The notes under the pieces were generated by a model. It had not been told where the DNA came from. It worked only from the letters and a program-made list of their open reading frames with translations, and did no database searches. Shown piece after piece: positions 11,696 to 23,574 of a stretch of 64,000 bases of DNA. Both the position numbers and the translations under genes were made by a program. The DNA is from Saussurea involucrata. Its lineage: Eukaryota; Streptophyta; Magnoliopsida; Asterales; Asteraceae. Numbering within the stretch: the first letter of the stretch is position 1; each line of letters opens with the position of its first letter. The stretch spans positions 37,389,870 to 37,453,869 of the forward strand of contig CM066317.1 of NCBI GenBank assembly GCA_033807775.1, in the 5' to 3' direction.

Positions 11696-11725
11696 TACAA
11701 AGGAAGATTAGTTTTGTTTGGGTAC
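11690..11725 (-). other. Intron-like gag/pol junction of element N (36 nt)
   Basis: On the minus strand gag reads ...AKW, then GTACCC...TTGCAG, then pol VKKGIWYLDSG. The 36-nt segment contains the gag TAA, a CTAAT branch-point-like motif, a pyrimidine tract and TTGCAG. Its removal keeps gag and pol in frame. Elements A, B and F have the equivalent 32-nt segment. Confidence 0.6.
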
Positions 11726-14119
11726 CCACTTCGCCATGTATACGCGTTTGTCAGTGGAAGTGGTTGGAATGGGTTCAGCAGTCTTCGCAGCATTTGAAGA
11801 TTCAGCTTTGTCTTTCTTCACTTTGGTCAATTTCTTGACCTCAGCGGTAGGAGTCACCTTGACCTGAATTGCAACTGGTTTGGTCTTCTTGGGTGCTATC
11901 TTCACCTTAGCTATCTTATCAGCTTTGGTGGCTGTGGGACACTTACTTGCAATATGATCGGTAAGTCCACAGTGATAACATTTCCTATAACTAAAATTAG
12001 TTCTAGGACCACTTGAGTGCTGAGCTTTTAATTTGGAATTAGAAGTGCCAGCACCAAGTACACTATTGGTTTTTGAAATAGGACGAACATTCAGTTCTTC
12101 AGATTTCTTACCAAGGACATCTACTCTGAGTCTAGGAGTAGGTCGCTGAACTGATCCAGAGGTCTGATTTCTAGAACCAGATGAATGAATCACTAAGGCT
12201 TTGGAAGCATTCAGCTTAGGTACTAAGGTACCCTTCTGAGGATTTTGATAAATAACAATTCCTTTACCTTTGTCTTTAGAGACAGAGGTAGGGTTTGAAT
12301 AAACCATTTTCTCCTTACCTTTTGAGGAGGTAGGAGTTTCCTCAGGGATTGGTGTAACCGACGAGGAGTACTGAGATGAAGAAGTGTCAGCTACTGAGGA
12401 TACGAACGTTCCAAATTTAAGCATTGAACGTTCAGTGGTTGGTATTGGAGTATCATATTTATAACCCAGACCACGTTTATCACTCAGAGGAATCTGAGCC
12501 TTAATTATCTCAGTGATCTTTGTTGAAGAATTACACCATCCTTCAACAGTAGCTTGTTCAGCTTTTAATGCAGCGATAGCTTCCGCTCGTTCGATTTTGA
12601 CTAGCTGATTTAAATGGACTTGATCTTTAAAATCTTCTTCAAATTTAGAAAGCTTTTCTATTTGAAGGTGGCAGTTTTTAAGCTTTTCAGCGAGATCAAG
12701 ATTTTGGTTTTCAACCACAGCTTTGCCGTTCATGGCTTCGTATAAACTTCTAGTCAGCAGTTCGATTTTACGGAGACTATCAGCTTCATCAATATTTACA
12801 ATATTGGTAAAGAAGGAAGGTGATACCTGAATGGCAGATGTTGAAGTGGAGGGAATGTCTGAACTTTCTTCCTCTTCTTCAATCTTGGCCATGAGACATT
12901 GATTTGATTCATCATCTTCAGAATCAGATGATGAGGCTTCTTCATCAGAAGCAGCCCAATCATAGTCAGCCATCAGGCCTTTTCCTTTCTTCTTAAAGCT
13001 TTTCAGCTTTGCATACTTCTCCTTCAGCTTTGAGTATTTGTCGTCTTTATTCCTTGGAACAAAGGATTTCTTTGTAAAAGCTGAAGGTCTCATGATTTTC
13101 TTTGACCTTCACTCGTTAGCGAAATGACCTGTCTTTTCGCAGTTGAAACAAGTAGCAGTAGCCTTATCAACAAAAGCTGATGACTTAGGCTTGTCAGCTA
13201 TAGAAAGAGTTTTGTTCTTTCTAAACATTTTCTTCTTGGCGAATCTCCTGAACTTTTTAGTTAGGAGAGCCAAGGATTCATCATCATCTGAAGAATCAGA
13301 ATCTGATGACCTTTCAGAGTTACTTTCTAACTCAGTGATAGTGACCACGGGTCGCTGAGTAGAAGGTTCCTCTGAGATTAAAGCAACAGGGGTGCTTTTG
13401 GAATCTTTTACAAGATTCTTCTTAAGATGGATAGATTGCTCATGATTCAGCAATGTGCCATATAAGGTAGCAAGTGTCATTGATCTTAGATCTTTTGACA
13501 GCTTGAGACACATGGAATAATTGTCCCAGCTTTCAGGTAAACATTCTAAAAACTTTGTCAGCACTTCAAAATTAGAATATTCCTTACCAACCGTTTTTAG
13601 ATCTATAATTAAGCAATTAAAACGTTGATGAACTTCAGAGAGAGTTTCATTCTTACCAGAAATGAAGCTTTCGTATTTTCTTACCAGGTTGATCTTTCTT
13701 GAATCCTGGACTTCAGACGTTCCTTCATACTGAACACATATTGTGTCCCACATGGCTTTTGAGGATTTCAGGTTCATGACGGAATGGTAGACTTCGTCAG
13801 GAAGGGCCATGGATAGTATGGATCTGGCTTTTGTATCTATAGCCACTTTCTTCTTGTCTTCATCGGTCCAATGATGGATTTCCTTTGGAATCAGCCTTTC
13901 TGGAATAGCAGCTCTAGTTGCAGTGGCTGGAACTGCAGGATCAATTGTTACAGGGATGTGTGGGCCGTTTTCAAGATAGTAAGGTATAGTAGGGTCTACA
14001 CCTTCTAACAAGAGTGTCATCCTATTTTTCCACAAGTTGAAGTTATCTCTGGAAAATCTAGGGGGTTTTGCAAGAGAACCATTGTCTATATAGTGAGTGT
14101 TTGTGTTTGTGTTGGCCAT
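11691..14119 (-). pseudogene. gag: Element N Gag, one nonsense codon
   Basis: Starts at 14119 (MANTNTNTHYIDNG) and ends WVPKQN at 11708. The N-terminal UBN2-type Gag domain (residues about 15-240) has the typical SKAMWDTI and LPESWD motifs. An acidic/Ser stretch follows, then a first CCHC knuckle, CFNCEKTGHFANE, whose fourth ligand Cys is replaced by TGA (13109-13111). The same frame then continues for about 460 codons to a second knuckle, CYHCGLTDHIASKC (near 11970), and the basic C-terminus. There is no frameshift: this one stop is the only lesion separating gag from integrity. A coiled-coil-like segment lies near 12550-12780. Confidence 0.9.
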
Positions 14120-14199
14120 TTTCAGATAATAGCTAGGAAGATAAATATCTTAGATTAGATCTTGTTTATGAGATTAAACAAATCTGCTCTGATACCACT

Positions 14200-15165
14200 T
14201 GTTGGTCCCGAAAGGCCTATACAAGTTTGTAGAAGGGGGGGGGGGGTTGAATACAAACACACTATTTTACTTTTCTAAATTGTTTATTGATAAATCATTA
14301 ACAATTTACAGCTTGTTGCGGAAACAAGATTAAGGATTAACCTAAATCTAAACAAGTTGGAACACTAAGGTTTCTTGCACTAAGAAAGATAAGGAGATTA
14401 CTAATAAAATCCTATCTTAAGAGAGATTTGAACTTGTCCAGAGTTAGCAAGTTACTTCAAATGAAGTGAGTTCATCTCTTTATATACTGCATGCATTTAA
14501 TGCAATTCAGTATACACTTTACACGTGTCATCAGCGGATTGGTTGCATGTCATTGACCTTTGTTGACAACCTTAGTAGCCGCATGAATGAACAGTGTAGT
14601 ATCAGAGTGGTTGTACGATTTCAGATTTTCGGAGGTTCTTTTCTGACATTTCGTACGGTGGCGTGCAAGGGAGGTTAAGACAAAAGTACTTTGTACGGAG
14701 GACTTCATGATCAGCTTTCGTTGATTCAGCGATTATCATTTACTATTCAGCGAATGATAAAGTTCAGCGATAGCTGAAGTCTTGTACTTGATACTTCACG
14801 TTGAGTGGACAAATCTGAGTCTTCGCTGATCCGCATCAGTTCATTAGGAGACTTGTAGCTGGTTCTTGAGCTTAATCTTCGACTTCAGCGTAGAACCTTT
14901 GTTGACGTGAATCTTGTCTTCAGGGATCATAAGTAAACAACTAACTTATCAGCGATCACCATAAGGACTGAACAGACTCAGCGATATGGTGAACAGTGTT
15001 CGCTGAATGTTTAATCTAAAAGAGCGAGAGTTCCTATCAGCGGTACTGTAAGATCTTAGTACTTATCAGCGATAGTGAAACTCTGATACATATTGTTTAC
15101 TTACAATTTTCACTAAGTATATTAAGATAGGGTCATTATCAAATCACTGAGGGTTTGGATCAACA
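14200..15165 (-). repeat. Element N 5' LTR
   Basis: 966-bp LTR, TGTTGGTCCC...GATCAACA on the + strand, with a G-run (about 14229-14238) near its 5' plus-strand edge. It is homologous to, and by my count the same length as, the LTR of element E at 52271-53236. It is rich in the short motif CAGCG (ATCAGCGA and similar) between about 14530 and 15080. The primer site complement GCTCTGATACCA is at 14186-14197. Confidence 0.93.
14479..14542 (-). promoter_or_regulatory. LTR promoter of element N with ERSE-I motif
   Basis: Minus strand: CCAAT (14542-14538), ten bases, CACGTG (14527-14522), then TATATAAA (14486-14479). Same CCAAT-N10-CACGTG arrangement as the internal promoters of N and B and the LTR of E. 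Confidence 0.75.
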
Positions 15166-16200
15166 TATAGCATGCCGTCGATACGGCTTCAGCCCACAGA
15201 AACAGAGGTAGATCAGCATAGGACAGCATCGTTCTGGCTGCTTCAACAAGTGTGTGGTTTCGTCTTTCAACGACTCCGTTCTGCTGAGGTGTTCTAGCCG
15301 CAGAATATTGATTAGATATTTCTAATGATTTGAAGAAATCATCAAGAGTCTTGTTTTTGAACTCTGTCCCGTTATCTGACCTGACAGTCTGAACTGTTTG
15401 TTGACGATTCACTTGAAGCTGTTTGATTAACGAGATGATCAAGTCAAGGTGTTTCGTCTTTTGATCGTACAAACTTGACCCATGTATATCTCGAATAATC
15501 ATCGACGATGACTAACACGTATCATTTGGCACCGATGCTCTGATTCTTTATCGGACCACAGAGATCCATATGAATGATTTCCAAGGGTTTCTTTGTGTAG
15601 GTTCGGGTTTTGGTGGGTGAGGAGCTCGCTTTATCATCCCCTTCTCACAAGCAGTACAGAAGTTGTCTTTCTCAAACTGCAGAACCGGTAGACCTATAAC
15701 TAAATCACCCAACGTCAGCTTTTGAATGTAACGAAAGTTGAGGTGAGATAGTCGTCTATGCCATAACCAACTTTTCTCAAATGATGCCTTAGACATCAGA
15801 CACACTTCATTCTTCGGCTTAAGCTTTGAAAGGTCAATAGTGTAAAGATTTGACTTCCTTGAACCAACTAGAAGTTCATTCCCTTCGTCGGTTAGAACTG
15901 CACACCGGGTCTTTTTGAAATGGACTTCTAGATCTTTGTCACAAAATTGACCTATGCTAAACAAGTTATCCCCTAAGCCTTCAACATAATTAACTTTTGT
16001 GATCCTGACGTTGTCTGTTACTATATCTCCATAACCCAAGATTGGAGAGTACTGATCATTCCCAAATTTAACTCTCCCTCCATCCTTTTCCACAAAGTTT
16101 CTCAACAGCTCCTTTCTACCTGTCATGTGTTTTGAGCAACCGGAATCCAAATACCACACATGACGGAGCTGCAAAATGGAGTTCAAACAGTTTTAGGTAC
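15166..16200 (-). pseudogene. pol: Element A Pol, protease and integrase part, broken
   Basis: Minus-strand copia pol. 16186-15548 holds the protease YLDSGCSKHMTG and the GAG-pre-integrase zinc region (WLWHRRLSHLNF ... CTACEKGM). A frameshift and small deletion near 15500-15560 precede the integrase core (SDNGTEF, TPQQNGVVERRN) in 15502-15166. At 15165 element N is inserted, within the codons that read ENRS in element B. The reverse transcriptase and RNase H of A are absent from the window. The gag/pol junction at 16169-16200 is a 32-nt GTACC...CAG segment like that of N, B and F. Confidence 0.88.
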
Positions 16201-16728
16201 CCATTGCCAATTGGGTCCTTTTGTGTTAGGAGAATTAACAGGTTTTTGGTTTGCATGTTTCTTTGAAGTGTTGTGGTTATAATATCTATTTGTGTGAAAA
16301 CGATTGGAACCATAGAAATTATAACCAAACCATGAAGAATAATCAGACTTGTAGATAAAATCATCTACACCACATGAAGAACAACAAATTTGATCATGTG
16401 GTAAATTAATCAGTTGTTGCATTGAAGAAATCTTGTAAGGAATAACAAGTTTTTGTTTGTTGGAAGCAACACGATTACTAACAGTAGAAACAAAAGTGTT
16501 TTTCTTGGAATGAAAAGCGACATTAGATGATCTTCTCTGGGCCACATCCTGTGTGGACTCCTTTATTCTCCACTCTAAACGCGAGTTGTTTCTTAAATAA
16601 CGATCTGAAATGCCATCAAAGTAAGAATCGTAAGCGTAATAATTTTGAGCTCGAGAAGATTTAGATTTGCGCTTATTTTTCTTCTTTTTCTTTTACTTTT
16701 TCTCAACGGTTTTAGAAGATTCCCCTTC
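16183..16728 (-). pseudogene. gag: Element A Gag C-terminal end
   Basis: Matches the Gag C-terminus of element B, reading inwards from an EGESSK motif, through a Lys-rich patch (interrupted by a stop near 16695), LRNNSRLEWRIKE, and a CCSSCGVDDFIYKSDY segment, to WVPKTV. It is separated from the rest of gag (21242-23493) by element O, and about 120 codons present in B are missing at that join. Confidence 0.75.
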
Positions 16729-16919
16729 GATCTGGAATGGTAGTCAAATCGATTTCGATTTCTAGGGTTCAATTGATTTCGATTTCTAGGGTTTTATTTC
16801 GATTTCAATCGCTGTGATTTTAATTGGAATGCTTGCTCATTCGATTTTTGATCTGATGATTGTTAGGGTTTTGTTGCTTTTTGCGCTTTGGTCGTCTAAA
16901 AGTATTCTCGGGTTTTGCT

Positions 16920-17085
16920 AAGTCAGCTTTGCGCCACCCACTGGTAGCGCAAAGTGAGCTTTGCGCCACCGTTGGTAGCGCAAAGTGAGCTTTGCGCCAC
17001 CTGCTGGTAGCGCAAACCTAGCTTTGCGCCATCCGTTGGTAGCGCAAAGTAAGCTTTGCGCCACCTGTTGGTAGCGCAAACCAGA
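16920..17085. repeat. GCGCCACC...GGTAGCGCAAA minisatellite
   Basis: About five copies of a 30-32 bp unit whose ends are inverted (TTTGCGCCACC ... GGTAGCGCAAA), so each unit can form a TTTGCGC/GCGCAAA hairpin. It lies in the spacer ahead of O ORF3. Confidence 0.9.
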
Positions 17086-17191
17086 CTTGAGTATTTTTTT
17101 TTTCTCTGATTTGTCGAAGTTTTTCATGTGTTTTTGGGATTCATTCGTTGTTCTTATTAAGGATCTTTTATACTTAATTTCAGGTGTATTC

Positions 17192-20100
17192 ATGGCTTCT
17201 GATGAAGATTTTGATTCTCAAGTTCGTGAAGATGAAAATACGGTTCAAGAACATCTCGAGGCATCATCAGATAATGCCTCTCGTGACAATCCTTTACCAT
17301 CCACGTTATCTACAGGAGTTGATCCATCCGCTCGTCGCAATACTTCAAATGCTGTCTTTCCGAGAATGATGTATCTTCTACCGTATAAACCTAATAATCA
17401 TTATGTTAATCTTGATAAACTCGGGATTAATTCAGTGATTGGGTCTATTCTACGAGAGCATCCAATTTCTTATGCTCTGGGGGGACGCACAGGCATTCCT
17501 GAAGTTTATCTACAACAAGCATGGCACTACATTGTCAAGAATGAGAGCGCGACTCCTCATTGTTTTCATATCCAGATTGATCAGTATGAAACGGAGTTGT
17601 ATTATAGATGACTAAGACTGATCCTCAGACTTCCTGAATCGAATTCAAGACCGGGTCGCACATCTTTTGATTCCTTTCCATCTGAAGGAGATGTTCTTGC
17701 TGGAATTCGAGCATTGGGCTATGTTGGTGATCTCACTCAAGTAAGCCAGTTTGAGAAGTCCAAACTACCACCCATGTGGTATGCTCTGTTCTCTGTACTA
17801 AACAGATGCCTTACTTCCAAACATTATGTTACTGACAATGCCAGCTTACGATTTCTTCGTTTATTCCATGCGATCATTTATGATTTGCATGTTGATTACA
17901 CTATCATTTTTTGGCAATAATTATCAGATCGAGTCAATGACAAGGAAACTCTCAAGAAGCGCAAGTTCATTCCATACATAAGGTTCTTGGAACTTATTGT
18001 TTGGAGCATGCTCATGAGTAACAAAGAGATTCCTCGAAGAAATGATTGGCCTCTAGCCATAGACTTTAAGATGTCGTACATTCAAAGGCAGAAGAGGAGT
18101 TTTGCTTATTCAATGCCCATTCCTCCGGATCTTATTCTCAGATATGCAGATCTAACTGATGAGGACGTTATTTCATACTGTGACGAAAATAACATTCAAA
18201 TTCCAGTAGCGGAGGAAGAAAATGAAGAGTCGTCTAGTAGTTCCTCGTCTTCAGATGGTGATGATAGTGGAGATGGTAATGATGGTTCAGATAGTGATGA
18301 TGGTTCAGATAGTGATGGTGGGTCAGATAGTGTTGATGGTGATGATGGTGATGTTGGTGGTGACAATATTGTTGGTGATGATTTTAATAATGACAATCTT
18401 CAAGAAGATAACACAGTGCAAGTTTTAGAAGTAAGAGTATCAGCAGTGCGAGATTCAGATGTGCAAGAAACAGTTGTGTTAAAAACAGTTGAGCTTCAAA
18501 CAAGTGTGTTAGAGCGTTCTGAGAACATCTCTCCAGAAGTTTCTTTTTATAGAAATATTGCTGATAGTGTTGAAACGGCTCCTATTGACTCAAGAGTAGA
18601 CAACATTCTTGTAGACGAGGTAGAGCTTCGAGATGCGACTGCTTTAGCTGTGGGTTTACAAGAGTTGCGTTCAGGGGTAGATTCTATTGATGCAAACACT
18701 GATACTATTCCATCTTCTGGAAACATGCCTCTCTCTGAGTTTTTGGAAAAGATGAATGCTCAAATGGAAGCAACGAAGAATGAAGAAATAAACCGGATCA
18801 AAGATTTACTTAAGGGAAAAGGAAAGATGTCAGATGAAGATGTTCAAGTCAATCCTTTTGCTATTCCATTGAGACGTCCATCCAGGGTTGTAATCAGAGA
18901 ACCTTCTAGTCAGATTCCTTCGTCATCGCCACAACAGCCTAGCATTTCTGTACTGCATCAGCAACCTACTCCTGAAACTGTTCAGATACCTTCAGGTAGA
19001 TCTAATCAAGATATTCCGGTGACTGAGCTGTCTGACATGCTGTATGCTCGACTTTTATCCATGTCTCCTCCGGATCACCAAGATAGTGACTTACTGTCGT
19101 CGTTGCGTAACTTCCAACCAACTTCAACTCCAGCACCTGTTCCAGCACCAGTTCCACATTCTGTTCCAGATGCGCGTGTCACAACACTCATTACGGATTT
19201 TAATTCCTTTCGATATGAGGTTCGGGATGATTTTAAGGAAATTAAAAATGGCATGAAGTTATTAACCGATGCTTTTTCTATACTTTCAGAACGAATGGAA
19301 AAGCATAATCAGACTTGCCAATCTGAGGCAGGTCCTTCTAATAAGAGAACACATGACCGTGATGACCCAGGTAATCAAGGCCATGAGGGGGAGAATGCGA
19401 AAAGACAAAGAACCGAAGGAGCCTCAGATGTGTCAAATGTTGAAGTTCAAGGAATGGTTGCCGGTTGTTCGGAAAGAGTCGAAGATGTAACTCCAGAAGA
19501 TTTGGTTGATCATTTACTAAATGAAGTTGATTTAAATGCAATGGCGTCGGCCATCATTTTTGAAGAATCCAGAGTTGAAAGCAATTTACAGTTAGTTGTT
19601 TATGTTGATCCGAATTCTGCTCCAGTATCTGTTGAAATTCCTGTAGGATCAACTGAACAAGAATCAGAAGGATTTGAAGAAATGAGAAACTTCTTTTCTG
19701 AGTCTGTGGAGATAGATTCCGATGATGATTTGCATGCGAGATTTGAAAAGTTTTGGAAGATAAAGGAAGAAGAACAAGATGACATCATTGTAATTTCAGA
19801 TTCTGAAGTTGATGTTGAGTTAGACGAAAAAGACATTGAGTTGGTAAATCTGTTATATGGTGAATCTCCTGTTCATGAGTCGCAAACTCTTGAATCACCA
19901 TCTACTCAGTCTCCTATTCCTCATGATGAAACTCCAGTTGTATCTCGTGAATCAGAAGCTCCTGCTCAACAAACTCCTATGTCTGAAACTCCAGTTGTAT
20001 CTGCTCCAACTGCTACTGCTCCTTCACGGATTTTTGAAAGTGGTGAGTCTTCTAAATCTCAATTTGAAGTTCGTGAAGTGAATGTGAATATTCCTCCAAG

Positions 20101-21016
20101 TATATTGGAACCAGGTCCTTCTTTGACTGCTCAGCAACGAATGCAAAGACTCAAAGAAAAATATCAGAGTGTCAGAATGAGATCTGCTTTTCTTGAAGAC
20201 TCTGAACGTGGCATCTTTGTAAAGAAAAAGAAGAGGGTGAGTTTAAGTGTTATTCTTGGAATCGAGAAAGAGACACCCAAATTCATATATGAGTATGTGA
20301 ATTTTATCAAGTGTCAACGCAAAGGGAAGTTCTTTGTTTACTCAAAGCACAAGATTGTCACTGTTCGCAAGGTTGAAATGGTGAGATTTATCAGTTACTG
20401 GTATCCAGTCTTCTACGTTCAACGTCAAGACTGTGTGACATATCAGTTTTCAGAAGCAGATTTTAATGATCTCTCAATTGACGATTTCGAGGTTCTTTAT
20501 CATTATTTTAGAGATCTAACCATTCGAAATGATGATATTTTAAGGGCTTTGGATGCAGTCAAACGTTTCTTACGCCGTCAAGTCAGATTTTATCGGTGTT
20601 TTGATTTTCAACTTGTAGTTGAAAGCTTTCAACCAGTTGTGAATGTGACAAGACCAAACAGAGATCTACCCAATATTTCTGAATATCCTCTTTGCACAAT
20701 TTTGGAGAATCCTTATGGGGTTGTCTACAGAAATCAAACTTCTCAAAGATGCTTCCTCATATTTGATGAAATTGGAAGATTCTCAGATGGCACGTTAAAG
20801 GTGATAAGGTATCAACTGGAGCAAAGACTGAATGAAGCAGTGAGATAATTTCTTCAATCTAGAAAGAATTCATACCAAATTGATAATCTAGAGATAAGAC
20901 TTCTGAGACGAGCTTTGGAGACAATCGATTCGAGACCTAATTTCAGAAACACTTTAAGACGCTTGGAGATCTTAATTGGAAAGAATAGACTTCATCGAAG
21001 ATTCGAGCGCCCTTGA
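17192..21016 (+). pseudogene. Element O ORF3, long third ORF with three stops
   Basis: One frame of 1275 codons from ATG 17192 (MASDEDFDSQVRED) to TGA 21016, broken by in-frame stops at 17609, 17918 and 20846 but with no frameshift. The N-terminal conserved domain (about residues 50-330) has PEVYLQQAWH, LPPMWYALFSVLNRCLTSKH, HVDYTIIFW and IPYIRF, matching B ORF3. An Asp/Ser/Gly acidic tract (about residues 340-400) and a long Pro/Ser/Glu-rich linker follow. The C-terminal conserved domain (about 1010-1270) has QFSEADFNDLSIDDFEVLYH, AVKRFLRRQVRFYRC, GVVYRN and RFSDGTLKVI. A splice acceptor AATTTCAG lies ten bases before the ATG. It occupies the position of the SIRE1 envelope-like ORF, but I see no signal peptide or membrane span. 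Function unknown. Confidence 0.85.
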
Positions 21017-21032
21017 TTACAAAGGGGGAGAT

Positions 21033-21241
21033 TGTTAATGTCATTTTAATTGTAATCAAGGTTATTTATGTTAAGCTTTAGCTTGTTTGTTAACTTTTGT
21101 AAGTCAAGGGTATAAATACCCTTGTTGAACTCTTTTGTAACTAGTTGTTCTAATCAGAGATGGCGTATTGATGTTTTTCTCTCCATACGATCTCTATTTC
21201 TCTCTCTAGAATACTTGATTAGATCCTGTTATAGATTAACA
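21033..21241 (+). repeat. Element O 3' LTR
   Basis: 209 bp, TGTTAATGTC...AGATTAACA. Holds the palindromic TATA region GGGTATAAATACCC near 21108-21121 and a pyrimidine-rich stretch after it. Confidence 0.88.
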
Positions 21242-23493
21242 CTTTTTGTTGACGATTCAGAAACAACGCTTTCAGACTTATCTCTCTTGCTATTTATCAA
21301 AACAATTAACATAACTTCCTTTTCAATATCAAAAGCAAGTTGATCATCATTTCTGATTTCCTCAATTTTGATTTTAATATTCAACTCAAGATCGACAAGC
21401 TTCTGTTTGAGTACCAAAGGAGGGTAATATGTTTTTCTTTTAAAAACGGGTTTTGATACAGTTTCCTTTGGTGGCTCAACAACATAGCTTTCAAAATAGT
21501 CATTAGACAAGGTTTGTTTCCAATTCCAAATCAGTGCCTTCCTATTTTCATTTTCGTAGATAAAAGGAAGTTTCATTGTCACCGTCGTCTTTCTCTTAAT
21601 CTCTTCCTCAGCCCCTTGTTCTTCCTCATTCAGCCAGTTGATTCTGTATTTAGGTTTCAAGGACGGAAGGTCAAGCCATTCAAACTTGTAAAGACATGGT
21701 GCCTTTTTCAAAGCATTTTCCAAGTAATGAGGATTGTCGTATCCTAATCCCCATTTTGAATTGTAATATCTGAAATTCTTTGGAGTGTTTAGGAAAATGG
21801 TTTGTTCAGATTGACCAAGTTTGTACAGCTTCGCTTCTAGATCACTTGCCTTTTCGGTCAATTCGTTGTTAATATCTTTATAAGATTGCAACAATTTTTC
21901 AAGCTCAATCTTCCTATCTTCAGAAACTATTACTTTTTCTTCCATTTCATCCATTCTGTTCCGGAAATAAGTTCGAGATTTTTCGATCTCAACTCGTTCC
22001 TCTCTCAACTCTTCATTTAACTTGTTATGGTCAGTAATTGCCTTTCTTTGAGATTCTATTATTTTATGCGCGTTTTTTAGTTTCTCATTTAAGTCATCTA
22101 GTTTTAGTTGGAAGGCTTTAAACTGATTTGCATAGTGATTAATAGTGCAGGAATCTACCTCATTTGTCTCAGGCGCCGCATCAGCCTCTGAATCCTCACT
22201 ATCCTTGCTCATCAAGCACATCTTTGCTAAAGCAGTTGTCTACTCTTCTCCTTCATCATCAGTTTGGTCCAACCAGTACTCTTCCTCCACCAGAAGTGCA
22301 ATTCTAGACTCCTTTTGCTCTGCCAACAACGCCTTCTTCTTGTAGTAGTCGGAATTCCTTACCTTTGGTTTCCAGCACTCTTTGGAGAAATGGCCGGACT
22401 TCCCACAATTGCAGCACTTTTGCTCTTCATCCTCTCTTTCACCAAACTTCTTCACCTCCAACCTTTTACCGTCTTCATTGTGATCATCAAACTATTTCTT
22501 TGACTCAATCCGATTCTTGTGCTCAAAGTTTTTAGAACCAGATGAGTAACGTTGGTTGTTTGATCCAGGAGTTTTTATAAATATGTGCTAAAAGGCCTTG
22601 GTTAGAAGTATCATTGCCTGTCTTAAGCTTTCCGCCTCATCCAAATAATCCTGATGTATCCCATAATCCTCTTGCTGAATACTCTTACCATTTTCAGCAT
22701 ACTTTCTTGACATCAAGGCTATTGGTTCACTCTCAAACTCATCCTCCTCTTCTTTCTTCTCAGACACCTCTGTCTTTTTCTCCTTTTTACCCTTCTTCTC
22801 CCTTTTCATCAACTTCTTCTTCTTCAGATCAGCATCAGCATCATCCTCATCTTGATTTAATGTTTCAAACATCTACTGTAGTGGAAAAACATCCAACTTA
22901 GAATTCTGTTTCATTCTATGAGCATACTTCTTCCATTCGGGTTGAAGCACACTCAAGAATTTCACATTAGTCTCGATGATGTTTTTCGTAATCTTGTATC
23001 TGCTGAGTTCATTTAAGATGGTTGTGAAACGATCATATGCATCGTCTAGATTCTCACCATCCTTCTGCCTGAAATTCTCATATTTGTTGATGACATTCGA
23101 AACTTTCATTTGAGTTTCCACTTCTGAACCTTGATACAACTTGATCAGCTCATCAAACATTCCTTTCCCGGTTTCACTCAAACTGTCAACCTTCAGATAT
23201 ATGTTATTGTTTAAGGCTTGCATAATCAGCGACCTAGCCGCTTTATCTGCTTTGTGTCTTATCAGCTCATTACCCGTGTAATCTCTGGGATTAAGTTTTA
23301 TAACAATTCCATCCGGTTCTGTTCGAAAAACATCAGGTTGTATCCCGTTCATTAAGGAGTCATAAATTAGAGCACCGTTATCTTGGCGTTCCACATAGTC
23401 AAGAAATCTATCTTTCCATATCTTGAAATATTTTGGAAATAGGACCGGCGGTTTATCTTTTGAACCTATGGTCAAAATATATCTTGCAGTCAT
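21242..23493 (-). pseudogene. gag: Element A Gag, N-terminal three-quarters
   Basis: One frame from ATG 23493 (MTARYILTIGSKDK) to the junction with element O, with four in-frame stops (22873, 22588, 22492 and 22240) and no frameshift. A Gag capsid-like domain at residues about 10-205 ends PEWKKYAHRMKQNSKLD. Then come a Lys/Glu-rich linker, the CCHC knuckle CCNCGKSGHFSKECWKP (near 22395) and a long coiled-coil-like segment (about 22130-21800). It aligns along its length with B gag. The coiled coil after the knuckle is unusual for a simple copia Gag. Confidence 0.88.
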
Positions 23494-23574
23494 GTTTAGA
23501 TTACTTGTCGTTGATCTTTTGATATCGTTCTGATTTGATTAGGAAATAACTGTTGCAAAACTTTTTATCACAAC

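Larger units (their letters stand above)
7256..15165 (-). mobile_element. Element N: Sirevirus-like copia element, 3' end lost
   Basis: Minus-oriented copia element inserted in the integrase region of element A. Present: 5' LTR (14200-15165), tRNA-Met primer site complement at 14186-14197, gag, pol, the pol-ORF3 spacer with a promoter-like segment, and the first about 50 codons of ORF3. The 3' LTR and the rest of ORF3 are missing: the sequence switches to the leader of element P near 7255. TATAG at 15166-15170 would be one half of the target duplication; the other half is lost. Confidence 0.9.
16729..21241 (+). mobile_element. Element O: 3' half of a plus-strand Sirevirus-like element
   Basis: Contains only the pol-ORF3 spacer, a long ORF3, a polypurine tract AAAGGGGGAGAT (21021-21032) and a 209-bp 3' LTR (21033-21241). 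There is no gag, pol, primer site or 5' LTR. The left end joins directly to gag of element A at about 16728. The right border is clean, with CTTTT next to it as a candidate target duplication that has no partner on the left. I infer insertion followed by a deletion that removed the 5' half of O and about 120 codons of A gag. Confidence 0.82.
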
